Shown piece by piece: positions 1 through 9,422 of a DNA stretch of 64,000 bases. Origin of the DNA: Bacteroides sp. (lineage in GTDB: Bacteria > Bacteroidota > Bacteroidia > Bacteroidales > Bacteroidaceae). The DNA lies in assembly GCF_030151085.1 (NCBI RefSeq), contig NZ_JASLER010000047.1:62001-126000 (forward strand), in the 5' to 3' direction. Position 1 is the first letter of the stretch; every line of letters begins with the position of its first letter. Under the pieces are notes generated by a model. The model did not search any database, was not told where the DNA came from, and worked only from the letters and a program-made list of their open reading frames with translations. The position numbers and the translations under genes were made by a program.

Positions 1-1227
1 GAAAAATATAACTTGCAGAAGAGCCAGTCGGAACGGAACGAGATGAAACTTGTTTTGGAATGGTCGGTCAAGAAACGGAAAGACGGTTGGCAGGCATTGT
101 TACAGCAAATTTCGGATAAGTATCAGGAATATGGTTTTGACCAGCGTTTTTACAGAGGCCAGTTCGAAAATGAAGGCAAGTGTGCTGACGGGGAAATGTG
201 GGAAAAAATGGTGGATGATTGGGAGGAGGCTTTCCAACAAAAAATGCAGGATCAGAAAAAGAAGGAAATAGATTTTCGTAGAGATGCCCTCGAACGGAGA
301 CTGCGCTCTAATCTGAAAGAAATTCCCGAATACATTCGTCAGAACGATATTGATAAGGATGAGTTTTTCCAGTCGTGGGGCTTGATGAGTGGTATGTGGA
401 ATACAATCGACTTTGAGCGAATACGCAAAATAGTTCGCATTCAGCGTGATTATCCTGAGATTGTGAAAGTGGCAAACAAGATGGGACGAATAGCCGATGA
501 TGAAGGAAAGGATAATATGTACGTCTCCGAGGGAGATGTTTATAAACTGGAACACTCTGCCAAATGCGATATCTTGGGCATCACCGTAGGAAATGACCTG
601 AATGCCCTGTTACCCATAGAACTGGCACATTGTGCTGATAATGAATTGGAGGATTTGTTTGTCTATAAATACCTGACGAATAAACTTCAAACCTTTCGTT
701 ATAAGTCCGAAATCATGCAACCTGCCCGCCGTTTGGAGACTAAACCTGCCAAAAGGAAAGGTCCGATGGTAATTTGTCTGGATACTTCCGGTAGTATGGC
801 GGGCAAGGCCGAAAAAATAGCTCATTCTCTATTGATTAAGATACTGGAAATAGCGGACAGGCAGCAAAGAAGTTGTTACCTGATAGCCTTCTCAGTATCT
901 ATCAATCCCATTGATATAAGGAAAGAGCGGGCGCGTTTACTTGAATTTTTCTCGAAAACGGCTTGTGGAGATACAGATGCTACCCGCATGCTACAGGCTA
1001 CCTTTCGTCTTCTCCGATCTTCAAAAGATTATATGAATGCCGATGTTCTGTGGGTCAGTGACTTTAAAATTCCGTTATCTACGTCGGAACTGATCGATCA
1101 GATACAGGAATTCCGGGAGGCAGATACCCATTTTTACGGTTTGCAGATAGGCATTGCCGATAATGAATGGACGCCTTTCTTTGACCGTATTTATAGGGTT
1201 GGATACACTCCCTCCCGGCGTTATTAG
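1..1227 (+). CDS. ViaA-like VWA-domain protein, 5' end outside window
   Basis: The reading frame is open from base 1, so the gene is cut by the window edge; the in-frame TTG at 13 is not convincing as a start. The C-terminal third is a von Willebrand A domain with a complete-looking MIDAS: DTSGSM (nt 781-798), the Thr of CGDTDATR and the Asp of WVSDF. The order GPMVICLDTSGSMAG, then RSCYLIAFS, then a terminal FDRIYR stretch is that of ViaA (YieM), the partner of the MoxR ATPase RavA. An ATPase partner would be expected just upstream, outside the window. It converges with the next gene with only 10 bp between stops and no visible terminator. Confidence 0.75.
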   Translation, partial: EKYNLQKSQSERNEMKLVLEWSVKKRKDGWQALLQQISDKYQEYGFDQRFYRGQFENEGKCADGEMWEKMVDDWEEAFQQKMQDQKKKEIDFRRDALERRLRSNLKEIPEYIRQNDIDKDEFFQSWGLMSGMWNTIDFERIRKIVRIQRDYPEIVKVANKMGRIADDEGKDNMYVSEGDVYKLEHSAKCDILGITVGNDLNALLPIELAHCADNELEDLFVYKYLTNKLQTFRYKSEIMQPARRLETKPAKRKGPMVICLDTSGSMAGKAEKIAHSLLIKILEIADRQQRSCYLIAFSVSINPIDIRKERARLLEFFSKTACGDTDATRMLQATFRLLRSSKDYMNADVLWVSDFKIPLSTSELIDQIQEFREADTHFYGLQIGIADNEWTPFFDRIYRVGYTPSRRY

Positions 1228-1237
1228 ATTTATTCTT

Positions 1238-2365
1238 CTATGATTTGATGTTCTGCGATATCCACATACCGATGTCTTGCTTACTGAGCGCGGCTGCCAT
1301 TAAATCAGGGAATTTATCTGGCGTACAGGCAAAAGTCGGCACACCGATATTTGCTAAAAACTCAGCATGATCTTTGTCATATGACGGTGCTCCGTCGTCA
1401 TTCAGGGCAGGCAGGACGATGAGTTGTACACCGTTGTTCACTAAAGATACAAACTTCTTGCGCATCTCGCGTTCGTCACCTCCTTCGTAAAGGTCGGTAA
1501 CCAGTACCAGTACAGTGTCTTGCGGGCGGGTAATCACTCCCTGACAATAGGTCAGTGCGCGCGCAATGTCAGTACCACCACCTAACTGTACACCGAAAAG
1601 CAGATCGACCGGATCTTGCAGATCATCCGTAAGATCCACCACAGCGGTATCAAATACCACCATACGTGTGCTTACTGCGGGAATGGATGCTAATACCGAA
1701 CCAAAGATTCCTGAGTATATAACGGAAGTTCCCATAGAACCGCTTTGGTCTAAGCAGAGAATGATATCTTTCATTGCTTTCCGCTTTCTGCCATAACCGA
1801 TACGTACTTCCGGAATAATTGTCTTGTAGTCCGGTTGATAGTTCTTCAAGTTTTTGGTAATGGTCGTTTTCCAGTCTATCTCATTATAACGCGGATTCCT
1901 TCGACGCGAAGAGCGATTGAGTGCTCCTGTTACTGCCTGCTGGGTAGGGGCGGAGAGTTTGCGCAGCAATTCGTCGACCACCTTCCGCACTACTTGCCGT
2001 GCCATTTCTTTGTTTTTCTCGGGGATAACTCGGCTGAGAGACATCAAGGTTGCCACCAGATGCACATCGGGAACTACAGTTTCGAGCATTTCCTTTTCGG
2101 TCAGCAGGGAGGTGAGGTTTAGTCGTTTGATAGCATCTCGCTGAATGACCTGTACAACTGTTTGAGGGAAAAACTCACGGATATCTCCCAACCAGCGGCT
2201 TACTTTCGGAGCAGATGAACCGAGTCCACCACGCCGGTCACTGTTATATACGGCTTCCAGAGACTGGTCGATGCGTTGTTCTTCCAGGTTTAATGTCGCC
2301 CCTGTGCCGTCCGCTTCGTTTCCACCCAGTATCAGGCGCCATCTTTTCAGATATTCTTCTTCCAT
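1238..2365 (-). CDS. VWA-domain protein of MoxR/SWIM operon
   Basis: 375 residues. A helical N-terminal half of unknown fold is followed by a VWA domain: DQSGSMG near residue 204, GGGTDIA near 260 and VTDLYEGG near 287 supply the DxSxS, Thr and Asp metal-binding positions. It is the last gene of a minus-strand operon with SWIM, DUF5691-like, MoxR and DUF5682-like genes, 8 bp after the DUF5682-like stop. MoxR ATPases typically act with VWA proteins as chaperone or metal-insertion pairs; the target here is unknown. It differs clearly from the ViaA-like protein that faces it. Confidence 0.8.
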   Translation of the reverse strand: MEEEYLKRWRLILGGNEADGTGATLNLEEQRIDQSLEAVYNSDRRGGLGSSAPKVSRWLGDIREFFPQTVVQVIQRDAIKRLNLTSLLTEKEMLETVVPDVHLVATLMSLSRVIPEKNKEMARQVVRKVVDELLRKLSAPTQQAVTGALNRSSRRRNPRYNEIDWKTTITKNLKNYQPDYKTIIPEVRIGYGRKRKAMKDIILCLDQSGSMGTSVIYSGIFGSVLASIPAVSTRMVVFDTAVVDLTDDLQDPVDLLFGVQLGGGTDIARALTYCQGVITRPQDTVLVLVTDLYEGGDEREMRKKFVSLVNNGVQLIVLPALNDDGAPSYDKDHAEFLANIGVPTFACTPDKFPDLMAAALSKQDIGMWISQNIKS

Positions 2366-2373
2366 TCTTCTCT

Positions 2374-4662
2374 TTATTTCGTTTCAAGTCCTAATAATTG
2401 GCAAACTATAGGAATTACCCGGGCTGCTTCAGTCTCATTGTGGGTAGTTTTCGCATTTGTCTGCATCTGTGTGCCTCCTGCACCGTATGTCTTGGCCTTT
2501 TCTCCCAGTTTGCGGCATTCTGCCGAGCTGAATTCACTGAAAGTACGTTTCAGTATCGGCAGTAGTTCCATAAATACCTCTTTGCCTTGCGTACAAATCC
2601 AGTTATTTACGAGATTCCACAGGTTATCATCGAGCAGCAGGATGGAACCGGAAGAACGGAGGAAACCTTCGAACCAATAGGCCATATCTGCCGGAGCATT
2701 ACCCACCGAGGAATAGAAACTGAGAGTTTTCTGCATTTCGTCCGGAGAAATCACTCCTTTGTCGTTCAGCAGTCGTGTGGCGTAACCCGACAATAGCGGA
2801 TGGACATTCGTTGAAGTACGTACCTGTTCGATAAATTCAATCCACATCGTACTCAGTTCCGAATCGTTCAGCGTTGATACGGCATAATCGGTGGATACCA
2901 GTCGATCGAGAACTTCTGCTGCCGCTTCTTCATCAATGTTGATGCATACCAGCACTCCACCCGCAAGAATACGTGCTATCATGGCATGAAGCATATTGCC
3001 AACCTTAGAGAAATCAAGTTCACGTACGTTGCCGTAACGGACGATATCTACCAGATCGGGTACAGCCTGCATCATTTCCAGAATATCGGTTGAAGCAGCA
3101 GAAAGGCGGTCCAGTTGTATGGTCATGGCTTCTACCAAATTCGGAAGGTTGGCAGGGATTACCCGATTTAACAACTGGGTGAGTTCGGGAATATGTCGTA
3201 TCTCTCCGGTTTGTTTCAGTAGATATTTTTGGGTGGCTTCTTCCAGTGTATTTCCCCAAATGGCCGTTTCGATGATGCTGATAATCTGTTCCGGTTTATG
3301 ATAGAGGGTCCACCTTTCTTTGAATGTGCCTTTACCGTCTGTATGTCCGGGAAGTGCCCAGTCTATATTGAGCAGGTGCAAGCGATGGAAGAAAATGCTT
3401 CGTTCCAGGTCGTTCGGCTTACGAAGGTCAAGAATCAATTCTTTAATCTCGGCGGTAAAGGGGACACGCAGACGCTTTTGAATCTTTTCTACATCTACTA
3501 AAAGAGGAACTTTTGGAACATCATCGGGCACACTGCCCAAACGATTACTGATGATAAGTTCTTCTTTGATTATCTGCAACAAAATATCGTCACCGAACCC
3601 CATGACTGTGGTTATTGCCTCGTTGAATTCATCCAGAGACGGCGAAGAGAGATTGCGGAGGGCTGCCGTAGCCTGTGCCAACCGTATAGTTTCAATGACA
3701 TGTGCCACGGAGATGTCCATATTCTTTTTGCGAAGAAGGGCAGCGGCATGGCTGATCCACAGTGTTCCGTCATCTTCCGGCTGATGCCAGAGGTAATCGT
3801 ACCAACACGGAGACTGAATACCTGCCCCGTATCCGCTGCGAAGGGAGAGGCGGTCGTAAGTCCACGGTATCCAAGTACATTCTATCTTGACTTTGGGAAG
3901 TCCTTTCAGCAGTTCGTTGTCTTCTTTAATCTTGGGTGTGGAACTGAGCGCCGGTACATGCCAGGCGCCACAGACTACGGCAATGCGTTCAAAGTTTTCC
4001 TTCTGGGCTGTACGGATCATTTTCCGCATCCATGCCTCACGTAGCAAATCACGGGTAGATGTATGCTGGGGAAGCTCGGTACGCAGGGCGGTTACTGCTT
4101 CCTGCACGGCTTCGAATATATCTGCATTGTCTTTACGATGTTCAACGGTCGTTTCCCACCAAGTCTCACCATCGGAATACCCGGCAACTTCCGCTAGATA
4201 ATCAAAGGGATCTCCTAAGGTGGTTTCTTTCTCTGCCGTTTCTTGTACATCGATAACTTCTTGCTCTTTCCCGTTATCTTCCTGTATTTCAGGAGTGTTT
4301 TCCGTTTCTTCATCCTCTTCTTCTTTCTCTTCTTTCTTGAAATTGAGCGCCATAGAATGTGTTAGCGGTAGGTCGAAGAATCGTAACGGAACCTCGTTCT
4401 GTATGGCGTAGCGCATTGTCTGCCATTCCGGAGAGAACTCGGCAAATGGGTAGAACACGGCATTCTGGGGTTGATCGGGCTGGTAAGCGAGCAGGGCAAC
4501 GGGAGGTTCCATTTGCTGACTTATTACGCACGGAACCAGCACTTCTGCTTCGGCAGGCCCTTCCAGTAGGATGAGGTCCGGCTTCAGCTCTTGCAGATAG
4601 TTCAACACGTTCCGGCACGAACCGGGGCCATGATGTCTTATTCCTAATAAATGAATAGCCAT
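2374..4662 (-). CDS. DUF5682-like protein
   Basis: 762 residues. The N-terminus has GIRHHGPGSC (about residues 7-16) and LLEGPAE, and a later segment VVCGAWHVPAL lies near 224-235. Together these resemble the conserved blocks of the TraB/ChaN/erythromycin-esterase-like fold, which is an inference. Residues about 107-142 are a strongly acidic, low-complexity linker rich in E and D. The rest is mainly helical. Family membership is from memory of the SWIM-DUF5691-MoxR-DUF5682-VWA gene order found in many bacteria; no biochemical role is established that I know of. Confidence 0.7.
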   Translation of the reverse strand: MAIHLLGIRHHGPGSCRNVLNYLQELKPDLILLEGPAEAEVLVPCVISQQMEPPVALLAYQPDQPQNAVFYPFAEFSPEWQTMRYAIQNEVPLRFFDLPLTHSMALNFKKEEKEEEDEETENTPEIQEDNGKEQEVIDVQETAEKETTLGDPFDYLAEVAGYSDGETWWETTVEHRKDNADIFEAVQEAVTALRTELPQHTSTRDLLREAWMRKMIRTAQKENFERIAVVCGAWHVPALSSTPKIKEDNELLKGLPKVKIECTWIPWTYDRLSLRSGYGAGIQSPCWYDYLWHQPEDDGTLWISHAAALLRKKNMDISVAHVIETIRLAQATAALRNLSSPSLDEFNEAITTVMGFGDDILLQIIKEELIISNRLGSVPDDVPKVPLLVDVEKIQKRLRVPFTAEIKELILDLRKPNDLERSIFFHRLHLLNIDWALPGHTDGKGTFKERWTLYHKPEQIISIIETAIWGNTLEEATQKYLLKQTGEIRHIPELTQLLNRVIPANLPNLVEAMTIQLDRLSAASTDILEMMQAVPDLVDIVRYGNVRELDFSKVGNMLHAMIARILAGGVLVCINIDEEAAAEVLDRLVSTDYAVSTLNDSELSTMWIEFIEQVRTSTNVHPLLSGYATRLLNDKGVISPDEMQKTLSFYSSVGNAPADMAYWFEGFLRSSGSILLLDDNLWNLVNNWICTQGKEVFMELLPILKRTFSEFSSAECRKLGEKAKTYGAGGTQMQTNAKTTHNETEAARVIPIVCQLLGLETK

Positions 4663-4705
4663 TCTTTGTTTACTTTAATTCTTGAAAATAGAGTTATAGT
4701 TTACT

Positions 4706-5782
4706 CTAAATCATGTCTCTTGAAGCACGGTAGATATCTTTCCAGCCGTCACGGTTTTTTACTACCGTTTCCATGTATTCCTGCCATACTACTTTATCCT
4801 GTACGGGGTCTTTCACCACGGCACCGAGAATACCCGATACCAGGTCTTCGGCATGCATCTCTCCATCCCCGAAGTAACCTGCCATTGCCAGACCGTTGTT
4901 TACCACAGAAATGGCTTCGGCAGTGCTCAGTGTACCACTGGGAGTTTTTAGCTTGGTTTTACCGTCATCGGTAGCTCCCTGGCGGAGTTCGCGGAAGATG
5001 GTGACTACACGGCGTATTTCCTCCAGCGCCGGTTTTTCTACCGGTAGCTGCATCACTTTCTCGAAGCTTTCCACGCGTCGGCGTACAATGTCTATTTCTT
5101 CGTCGATGCTGTCGGGCAAAGGAAGAATTACGGTGTTGAAGCGACGTTTTAAGGCACTGGATAAGTCGTTGACGCCTTTGTCACGGTTATTGGCAGTGGC
5201 AATAATATTGAAGCCTCGTATAGCTTGCACTTCTTTGTTCAATTCGGGTACGGGGAGGGTTTTCTCTGAAAGAATGGTGATAAGCGTATCTTGCACGTCT
5301 GAGCCGATACGCGTCAACTCTTCGATTCGTCCTATTTTGCCTTCCTGCATAGCTTTCATGATCGGAGTTTGCACCAAAGCACCTTCACTCGGACCTTCTG
5401 CCAGCAGTCGTGCATAATTCCAACCGTAACGGATGGCTTCTTCTCCGGTACCTGCCGTACCTTGTACAATCAGTGTGGAGTTGCCGGATATGGCGGCGGC
5501 AATGTGTTCGCTTACCCAGCTCTTGGCAGTTCCGGGCAGTCCGTAGAGTAGGAGGGCACGGTCGGTTACCAACGTAGCGACTGCTATTTCCATTAATCGG
5601 CGGTTGCCGATATATTTGGGTGAGACTTCAAATCCGTTTTTGAGTTTGCCACCCATCAGGTAGGTGACTACCGATTGCGGAGACATTTCCCAGTTTTCGG
5701 GAACAAGATTGGTTTCGTTCTTTTTCAGTTCGTGCAACTCTTCTGCGAATTGTTGTTCGGCATGTTGTCTAAGTAAGTTCAT
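4706..5782 (-). CDS. MoxR-type AAA+ ATPase
   Basis: 358 residues. Walker A is GLPGTAKS (about residues 79-86). The Walker B/insert region reads EGKIGRIEELTR, with Glu-Glu where MoxR proteins usually have Asp-Glu. Sensor 1 is IATANNRDKG near 192, followed by the arginine-rich SALKRRFN. This is the MoxR branch, whose members remodel partner complexes together with VWA proteins; the VWA gene two places downstream is the likely partner. The stop of the upstream DUF5691-like gene lies 13 bp before its start, consistent with one operon. Confidence 0.85.
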   Translation of the reverse strand: MNLLRQHAEQQFAEELHELKKNETNLVPENWEMSPQSVVTYLMGGKLKNGFEVSPKYIGNRRLMEIAVATLVTDRALLLYGLPGTAKSWVSEHIAAAISGNSTLIVQGTAGTGEEAIRYGWNYARLLAEGPSEGALVQTPIMKAMQEGKIGRIEELTRIGSDVQDTLITILSEKTLPVPELNKEVQAIRGFNIIATANNRDKGVNDLSSALKRRFNTVILPLPDSIDEEIDIVRRRVESFEKVMQLPVEKPALEEIRRVVTIFRELRQGATDDGKTKLKTPSGTLSTAEAISVVNNGLAMAGYFGDGEMHAEDLVSGILGAVVKDPVQDKVVWQEYMETVVKNRDGWKDIYRASRDMI

Positions 5783-5795
5783 ATTATTTTTATAT

Positions 5796-7274
5796 TTATT
5801 TATTGTCGTTAAATAGGGTGTTTATTTGCTCTTTTATTCTCATGTATTCATTCAGCGATTCGTACAACTTGGTTGCGGAATTATCTGCACTATGAACTAT
5901 AGTATATTGCTCCAGCTTGGGATATATCTCTTTGGAAAGGTAGAGCGCCAGTTGTTCCGCTATTTCTTTGGAATAATAGTAGTAATTGCTCCGTACTAGT
6001 TGTTGCAATACTCGTGCAGAGAATTTAATACCCCATTCTCGTCCGTCGGCATTGAACCATGAATCGGGAATGGAGAAGCTATTGCTGCTGATCTGGAAAT
6101 TGATTTTTTCCCGTTGCTCCGGTGTCAGCAATCCAATCAGGTTGATGTTATTGTTTTCGTTCGGATTTTCTTTCAGTGTATGGTAAGCCCACAGGTTATC
6201 GTTGAAGTTTTCTATCGGTCGGCATAGATTGAAATAGGGACCGAAAGGAGGTTTCTTGGCTAGCTTACTGGCTGCTTTTTCCGGCGAACAGTCGAACAGT
6301 TCCTCCCAGAAACTGAGGGGTACCCGTTCTGCAAGTTGGCGCAGCAAGAACTCTTCATCCTTTTCTTTTTTATTGGAACTAACTTCTTCCAGTCCCAGTT
6401 TCTTCATTTCCGGAGTATAAGTCAGTTTGTCATAAGACCAACCCAGTAACATTTTATAGTGGAGTTTACCGCGCAGTAAGTCGCAGTATGCTTTCACTAA
6501 TTCGGAGTCGGGAATACGGAATAGTAGGTTGGAGGCGGTTTGCTTGACATTGATGCTCCGGTCCGTTCCGGCTATTTCTTGCAGAAAAGCTTCGTCTGCT
6601 TTGCTCAGATTGATCTGGAGACATTGAATCAGTTCGTCGCGATGGGTAGCCGATTCATTCTTTAATTCGGTTTGTAACAAGGCAAGTCCTTGCTCCGGTT
6701 GCGATTCTCTCAGTCGGCAAAGCATTCGTTTCCGTTCTTCGTGCGAAGCGGTTTCCCAAGTATCAGTTTCGGTATCTCCCCAATCTTTCAGACCCATTTG
6801 GGGCAATAGCCAGCGTCCACGTTTCCCTGCCAGTTGGGAGAGTAGTTCCTGTTCCTGGCGGCGGTCGGGGTTATTGCGATCAAATGCGTGGTTTATCAGA
6901 TTTTGCAGATAGAGAGGTGGTATGACTTTGTTGCACCCGGCAGCTTTGCGATAAGCGTACAGTAACAAATACCGGTTACGGTTGATGTTTAGCAAATTGA
7001 ACAACTCACCGGCTTCGCGATCAAAATAAGGTTTTTCTTCTTCGGGAGCTTCTTCAGTTTCAACGGCATTTTCGTCCGAAGATACTTCCATTCCGGCACG
7101 CTGATAGGCAAATGTCAAAGCTACTATCTGATAGAAAGCTGCTTCTGCATTATCTGCCTTCTCCTGTATTCTGCTGAATGTTTCTTCCAAAGAAGGGGGG
7201 AAAGAAACCGGAGTGAATTCTTTGGCTGCCGTGCCCAGCAGTGCGGCATTAATGATAGGTTCAGTTACGTTCAT
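5796..7274 (-). CDS. DUF5691-like protein
   Basis: 492 residues, largely helical and soluble, with no signal peptide or obvious catalytic motif. An acidic patch lies near residues 64-80. The middle resembles a HEAT/ARM-like helical array (repeated short helices with Leu and Glu), which is my inference. Its start overlaps the SWIM gene end by 14 bp, indicating translational coupling. The family name comes from gene order (SWIM, this protein, MoxR). Function unknown; possibly a scaffold for the MoxR-VWA pair. Confidence 0.65.
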   Translation of the reverse strand: MNVTEPIINAALLGTAAKEFTPVSFPPSLEETFSRIQEKADNAEAAFYQIVALTFAYQRAGMEVSSDENAVETEEAPEEEKPYFDREAGELFNLLNINRNRYLLLYAYRKAAGCNKVIPPLYLQNLINHAFDRNNPDRRQEQELLSQLAGKRGRWLLPQMGLKDWGDTETDTWETASHEERKRMLCRLRESQPEQGLALLQTELKNESATHRDELIQCLQINLSKADEAFLQEIAGTDRSINVKQTASNLLFRIPDSELVKAYCDLLRGKLHYKMLLGWSYDKLTYTPEMKKLGLEEVSSNKKEKDEEFLLRQLAERVPLSFWEELFDCSPEKAASKLAKKPPFGPYFNLCRPIENFNDNLWAYHTLKENPNENNNINLIGLLTPEQREKINFQISSNSFSIPDSWFNADGREWGIKFSARVLQQLVRSNYYYYSKEIAEQLALYLSKEIYPKLEQYTIVHSADNSATKLYESLNEYMRIKEQINTLFNDNK

Positions 7275-8589
7275 CTCTCCAAAAATAATAGTCAGATTGA
7301 TACCAGATTGAGTTTAATTCCCAAGATAGGTCGTTAGCCAGAAGGAATGCGGAGAATGGTTTGCCACCGGTTACGGATAAAATATCTATTCGGGTGGCGT
7401 CATCTACTTTCACAGGAACCAGCTTGTTGTGCACATCTTGTAAGTAGAGCAGATTTCCTTTGACAGCTAAACGCAGGTTTTCTACAAGTATCGGTAAGTC
7501 TTCGGTGAACGGGTTCTGTTGAAGAACTTTCCTGTAGTGGGCGGTGGCTTCTTCTAAGTCCTTGCAGAAAGTCGGGGTAAACGTATTATAAGATAATTCA
7601 CTAGCTTTGAACAGTGCCCTGAGGGTATTTATACCTTTGTAGAAGCAAAACTCTCCTTCGTACACACTTCCGGGAACAAGGTTCACTTCCGGAAGGCTGC
7701 CCGGGGTGATAAAGTTAAGGTAAATAGCAAAACGTCCGCTTTGGCATCCGTATAACCAGTATGTTTCGGTATTCAGTTCGTTGACCTTCCGGCTTCTTTT
7801 GTGCAACACCATCCATTGGTCGGCAACGGCTTCTCCGGCAAGTACCTCTTCTTTGGCTTGCGGATATCCTATTTGTGTGCGGATTTCATATTGCCATTCT
7901 TCCGATTGTTTTTCAAGATTCTTGTAACTTTCGGAGAGTAGGTAGAGCTTTCCGAGCTGGTCAGTCAACTTGTACTTCCAACTTTCATCATAGAAGTCGA
8001 TTTCCTGTATGGTTCTCAGACGGTTGGTGAGTCCGGATGCCTGGGCATCGACCATGCGTCGGGCGATGCCGTCAAAAAGGGTATAGGCGCGCTCCGGCAC
8101 ATTGAGCAACCCGTTGCGCAGCAAGTCTTTAATCCATACTTGCAAGTCGTCTATACCATTCAACACTTTCTTGTGGCGAGTAGCTTGCCGTTTGGCTTGA
8201 GCGGCTTCGTCCACCGGAGTTTCACTTTTTGCTTTCTGTTCTTTCTTTTCAGCTTTTTCTTCCCGCTTGGAAATCCAATTGGTTACCCATTCCGGTTCCT
8301 CTGCCTGCCGGAAGAGGTCGGAGTGTGCAGCGTATAAAAACAAAAGTCCCAAGCCGTGTTTGCATGGAAACTTACGGCTGGGACAAGAACAATGGAATGC
8401 AATATTTTTTATGTCAACAACTGTTTGATAAGGAGTTTTTCCACTTCCTTGGCAATGTCCCCAAATGGCGTGCTCACTATATTCCAGCAATACCCATTTG
8501 GTTCCCGTAGCCAGTCCTTTTCCTGCTTTTACGGAAGAGGCATCCGGAGCCAGTTGTATGATTTGTTCTTCTGTTAGATTTAATAACAT
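7261..8589 (-). CDS. SWIM zinc-finger protein
   Basis: 442 residues. A CxCx6CxH zinc site (HCSCPSRKFPCKHGLGL) lies near residues 63-79, the definition of a SWIM domain, which usually binds DNA or protein. A basic, Ala/Lys/Glu-rich linker follows (about residues 108-140), then a long C-terminal region without a recognised fold. It is the first gene of the five-gene minus-strand operon. The domain may recruit the MoxR/VWA machinery to a target, which is inference. Confidence 0.8.
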   Translation of the reverse strand: MLLNLTEEQIIQLAPDASSVKAGKGLATGTKWVLLEYSEHAIWGHCQGSGKTPYQTVVDIKNIAFHCSCPSRKFPCKHGLGLLFLYAAHSDLFRQAEEPEWVTNWISKREEKAEKKEQKAKSETPVDEAAQAKRQATRHKKVLNGIDDLQVWIKDLLRNGLLNVPERAYTLFDGIARRMVDAQASGLTNRLRTIQEIDFYDESWKYKLTDQLGKLYLLSESYKNLEKQSEEWQYEIRTQIGYPQAKEEVLAGEAVADQWMVLHKRSRKVNELNTETYWLYGCQSGRFAIYLNFITPGSLPEVNLVPGSVYEGEFCFYKGINTLRALFKASELSYNTFTPTFCKDLEEATAHYRKVLQQNPFTEDLPILVENLRLAVKGNLLYLQDVHNKLVPVKVDDATRIDILSVTGGKPFSAFLLANDLSWELNSIWYQSDYYFWRDERN

Positions 8590-8611
8590 AAAGATACCAG
8601 TTAGTTTTTAT

Positions 8612-8689
8612 CATGTTTGAGACTACAATAATACTATTTATTTTTTGTCTTTCCACTTGTTGAAAAGGAAAAAACAGTAGTCTCACATG
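8612..8689. repeat. Spaced inverted repeat upstream of SWIM operon
   Basis: TCATGT-tt-GAGACTAC (from about 8611) and GTAGTCTCACATGA (8677-8690) are inverted copies separated by about 50 bp of AT-rich DNA. It sits just upstream of the SWIM gene start. It may be an operator pair, part of a terminator, or a very short invertible segment. Confidence 0.4.
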
Positions 8690-8697
8690 ATTTTTGT

Positions 8698-8722
8698 TCT
8701 CTACACATTGTTTGTGTAGAGA
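8698..8722. terminator. Hairpin after FMN reductase gene
   Basis: TCTCTACACA and TGTGTAGAGA form a perfect 10-bp stem with a 5-nt loop, 7 bp past the stop of the minus-strand FMN reductase-like gene. On that strand it is followed by an A-rich rather than U-rich stretch, so it is not a classical rho-independent terminator. Confidence 0.4.
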
Positions 8723-8729
8723 TCGAAAA

Positions 8730-9269
8730 CTATACCTTTTTCCCTATTTCATACGCTTCGCCCATAGAAACTTTGTCATTGATTTCGCCGACCTTCCAAG
8801 CACCTACACCGTAGATTACACCGCATTCTTTGGGACCTTCCAGACAATCGAGGAAACCACGGAAACTTTCTATAGTACGTTCCATCATGGGAATACTGGT
8901 TTCGGCAGCGGAGATGATAAAGTAGAATTCTTTGTCTTTTATTTCAAGATAACGGGCACAGGTTCGATCAATCAGTGTCTTCATTTGTGCACTCATTGTA
9001 TAGAAATAGACTGGAGTTACCATAACGATAATATCGGCAGCAATCATTTTCTCTACAATTTCGTTGGCATCATCTTTCTGTGGACAAGGCTTGCTATACA
9101 TGCTGCATACACTACAACCTGTACAGTAGTTGATGTGTTTGTCTTTCAGGAAAATCTTTTCAACCTGATTGCCGGACTCTTTTGCGCCGCGCATGAATTC
9201 GTCGCATAAAGTATCGGAGTTTCCACCACGACGGGGGCTTGACGATAGGATTAATACTTTTTTAGTCAT
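8730..9269 (-). CDS. NADPH-dependent FMN reductase-like flavoprotein
   Basis: 179 residues, flavodoxin fold. The N-terminal SSSPRRGGNSD (about residues 9-19) is the FMN phosphate-binding loop. Residues about 49-61 hold a CTGCSVC cluster plus a further Cys, typical of the iron-sulfur-flavoprotein/NAD(P)H oxidoreductase subgroup. TPVYFYTMSAQMK (about 85-97) is the second flavin-contact block. Probably a cytosolic quinone or flavin reductase. Transcribed alone, with its own -7 element upstream. Confidence 0.85.
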   Translation of the reverse strand: MTKKVLILSSSPRRGGNSDTLCDEFMRGAKESGNQVEKIFLKDKHINYCTGCSVCSMYSKPCPQKDDANEIVEKMIAADIIVMVTPVYFYTMSAQMKTLIDRTCARYLEIKDKEFYFIISAAETSIPMMERTIESFRGFLDCLEGPKECGVIYGVGAWKVGEINDKVSMGEAYEIGKKV

Positions 9270-9321
9270 AATTCTTTTTCTAATTTATTATGTGTTTACT
9301 ATTGCATAATTGTACTATATG

Positions 9322-9329
9322 CAAATATA
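9322..9329 (-). promoter_or_regulatory. Bacteroides -7 element for FMN reductase gene
   Basis: The minus strand reads TATATTTG, a perfect TAnnTTTG match, about 55 bp before the start codon. No TTTG at the usual -33 spacing was found. Confidence 0.4.
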
Positions 9330-9422
9330 ATATTATGTTGCAAAAGTACGGAGCTTTGCAACGAATTATCGTATATAAATTACAGATGTTTTTACCAAGA
9401 TTACGGATAGAATTCTTATTCA

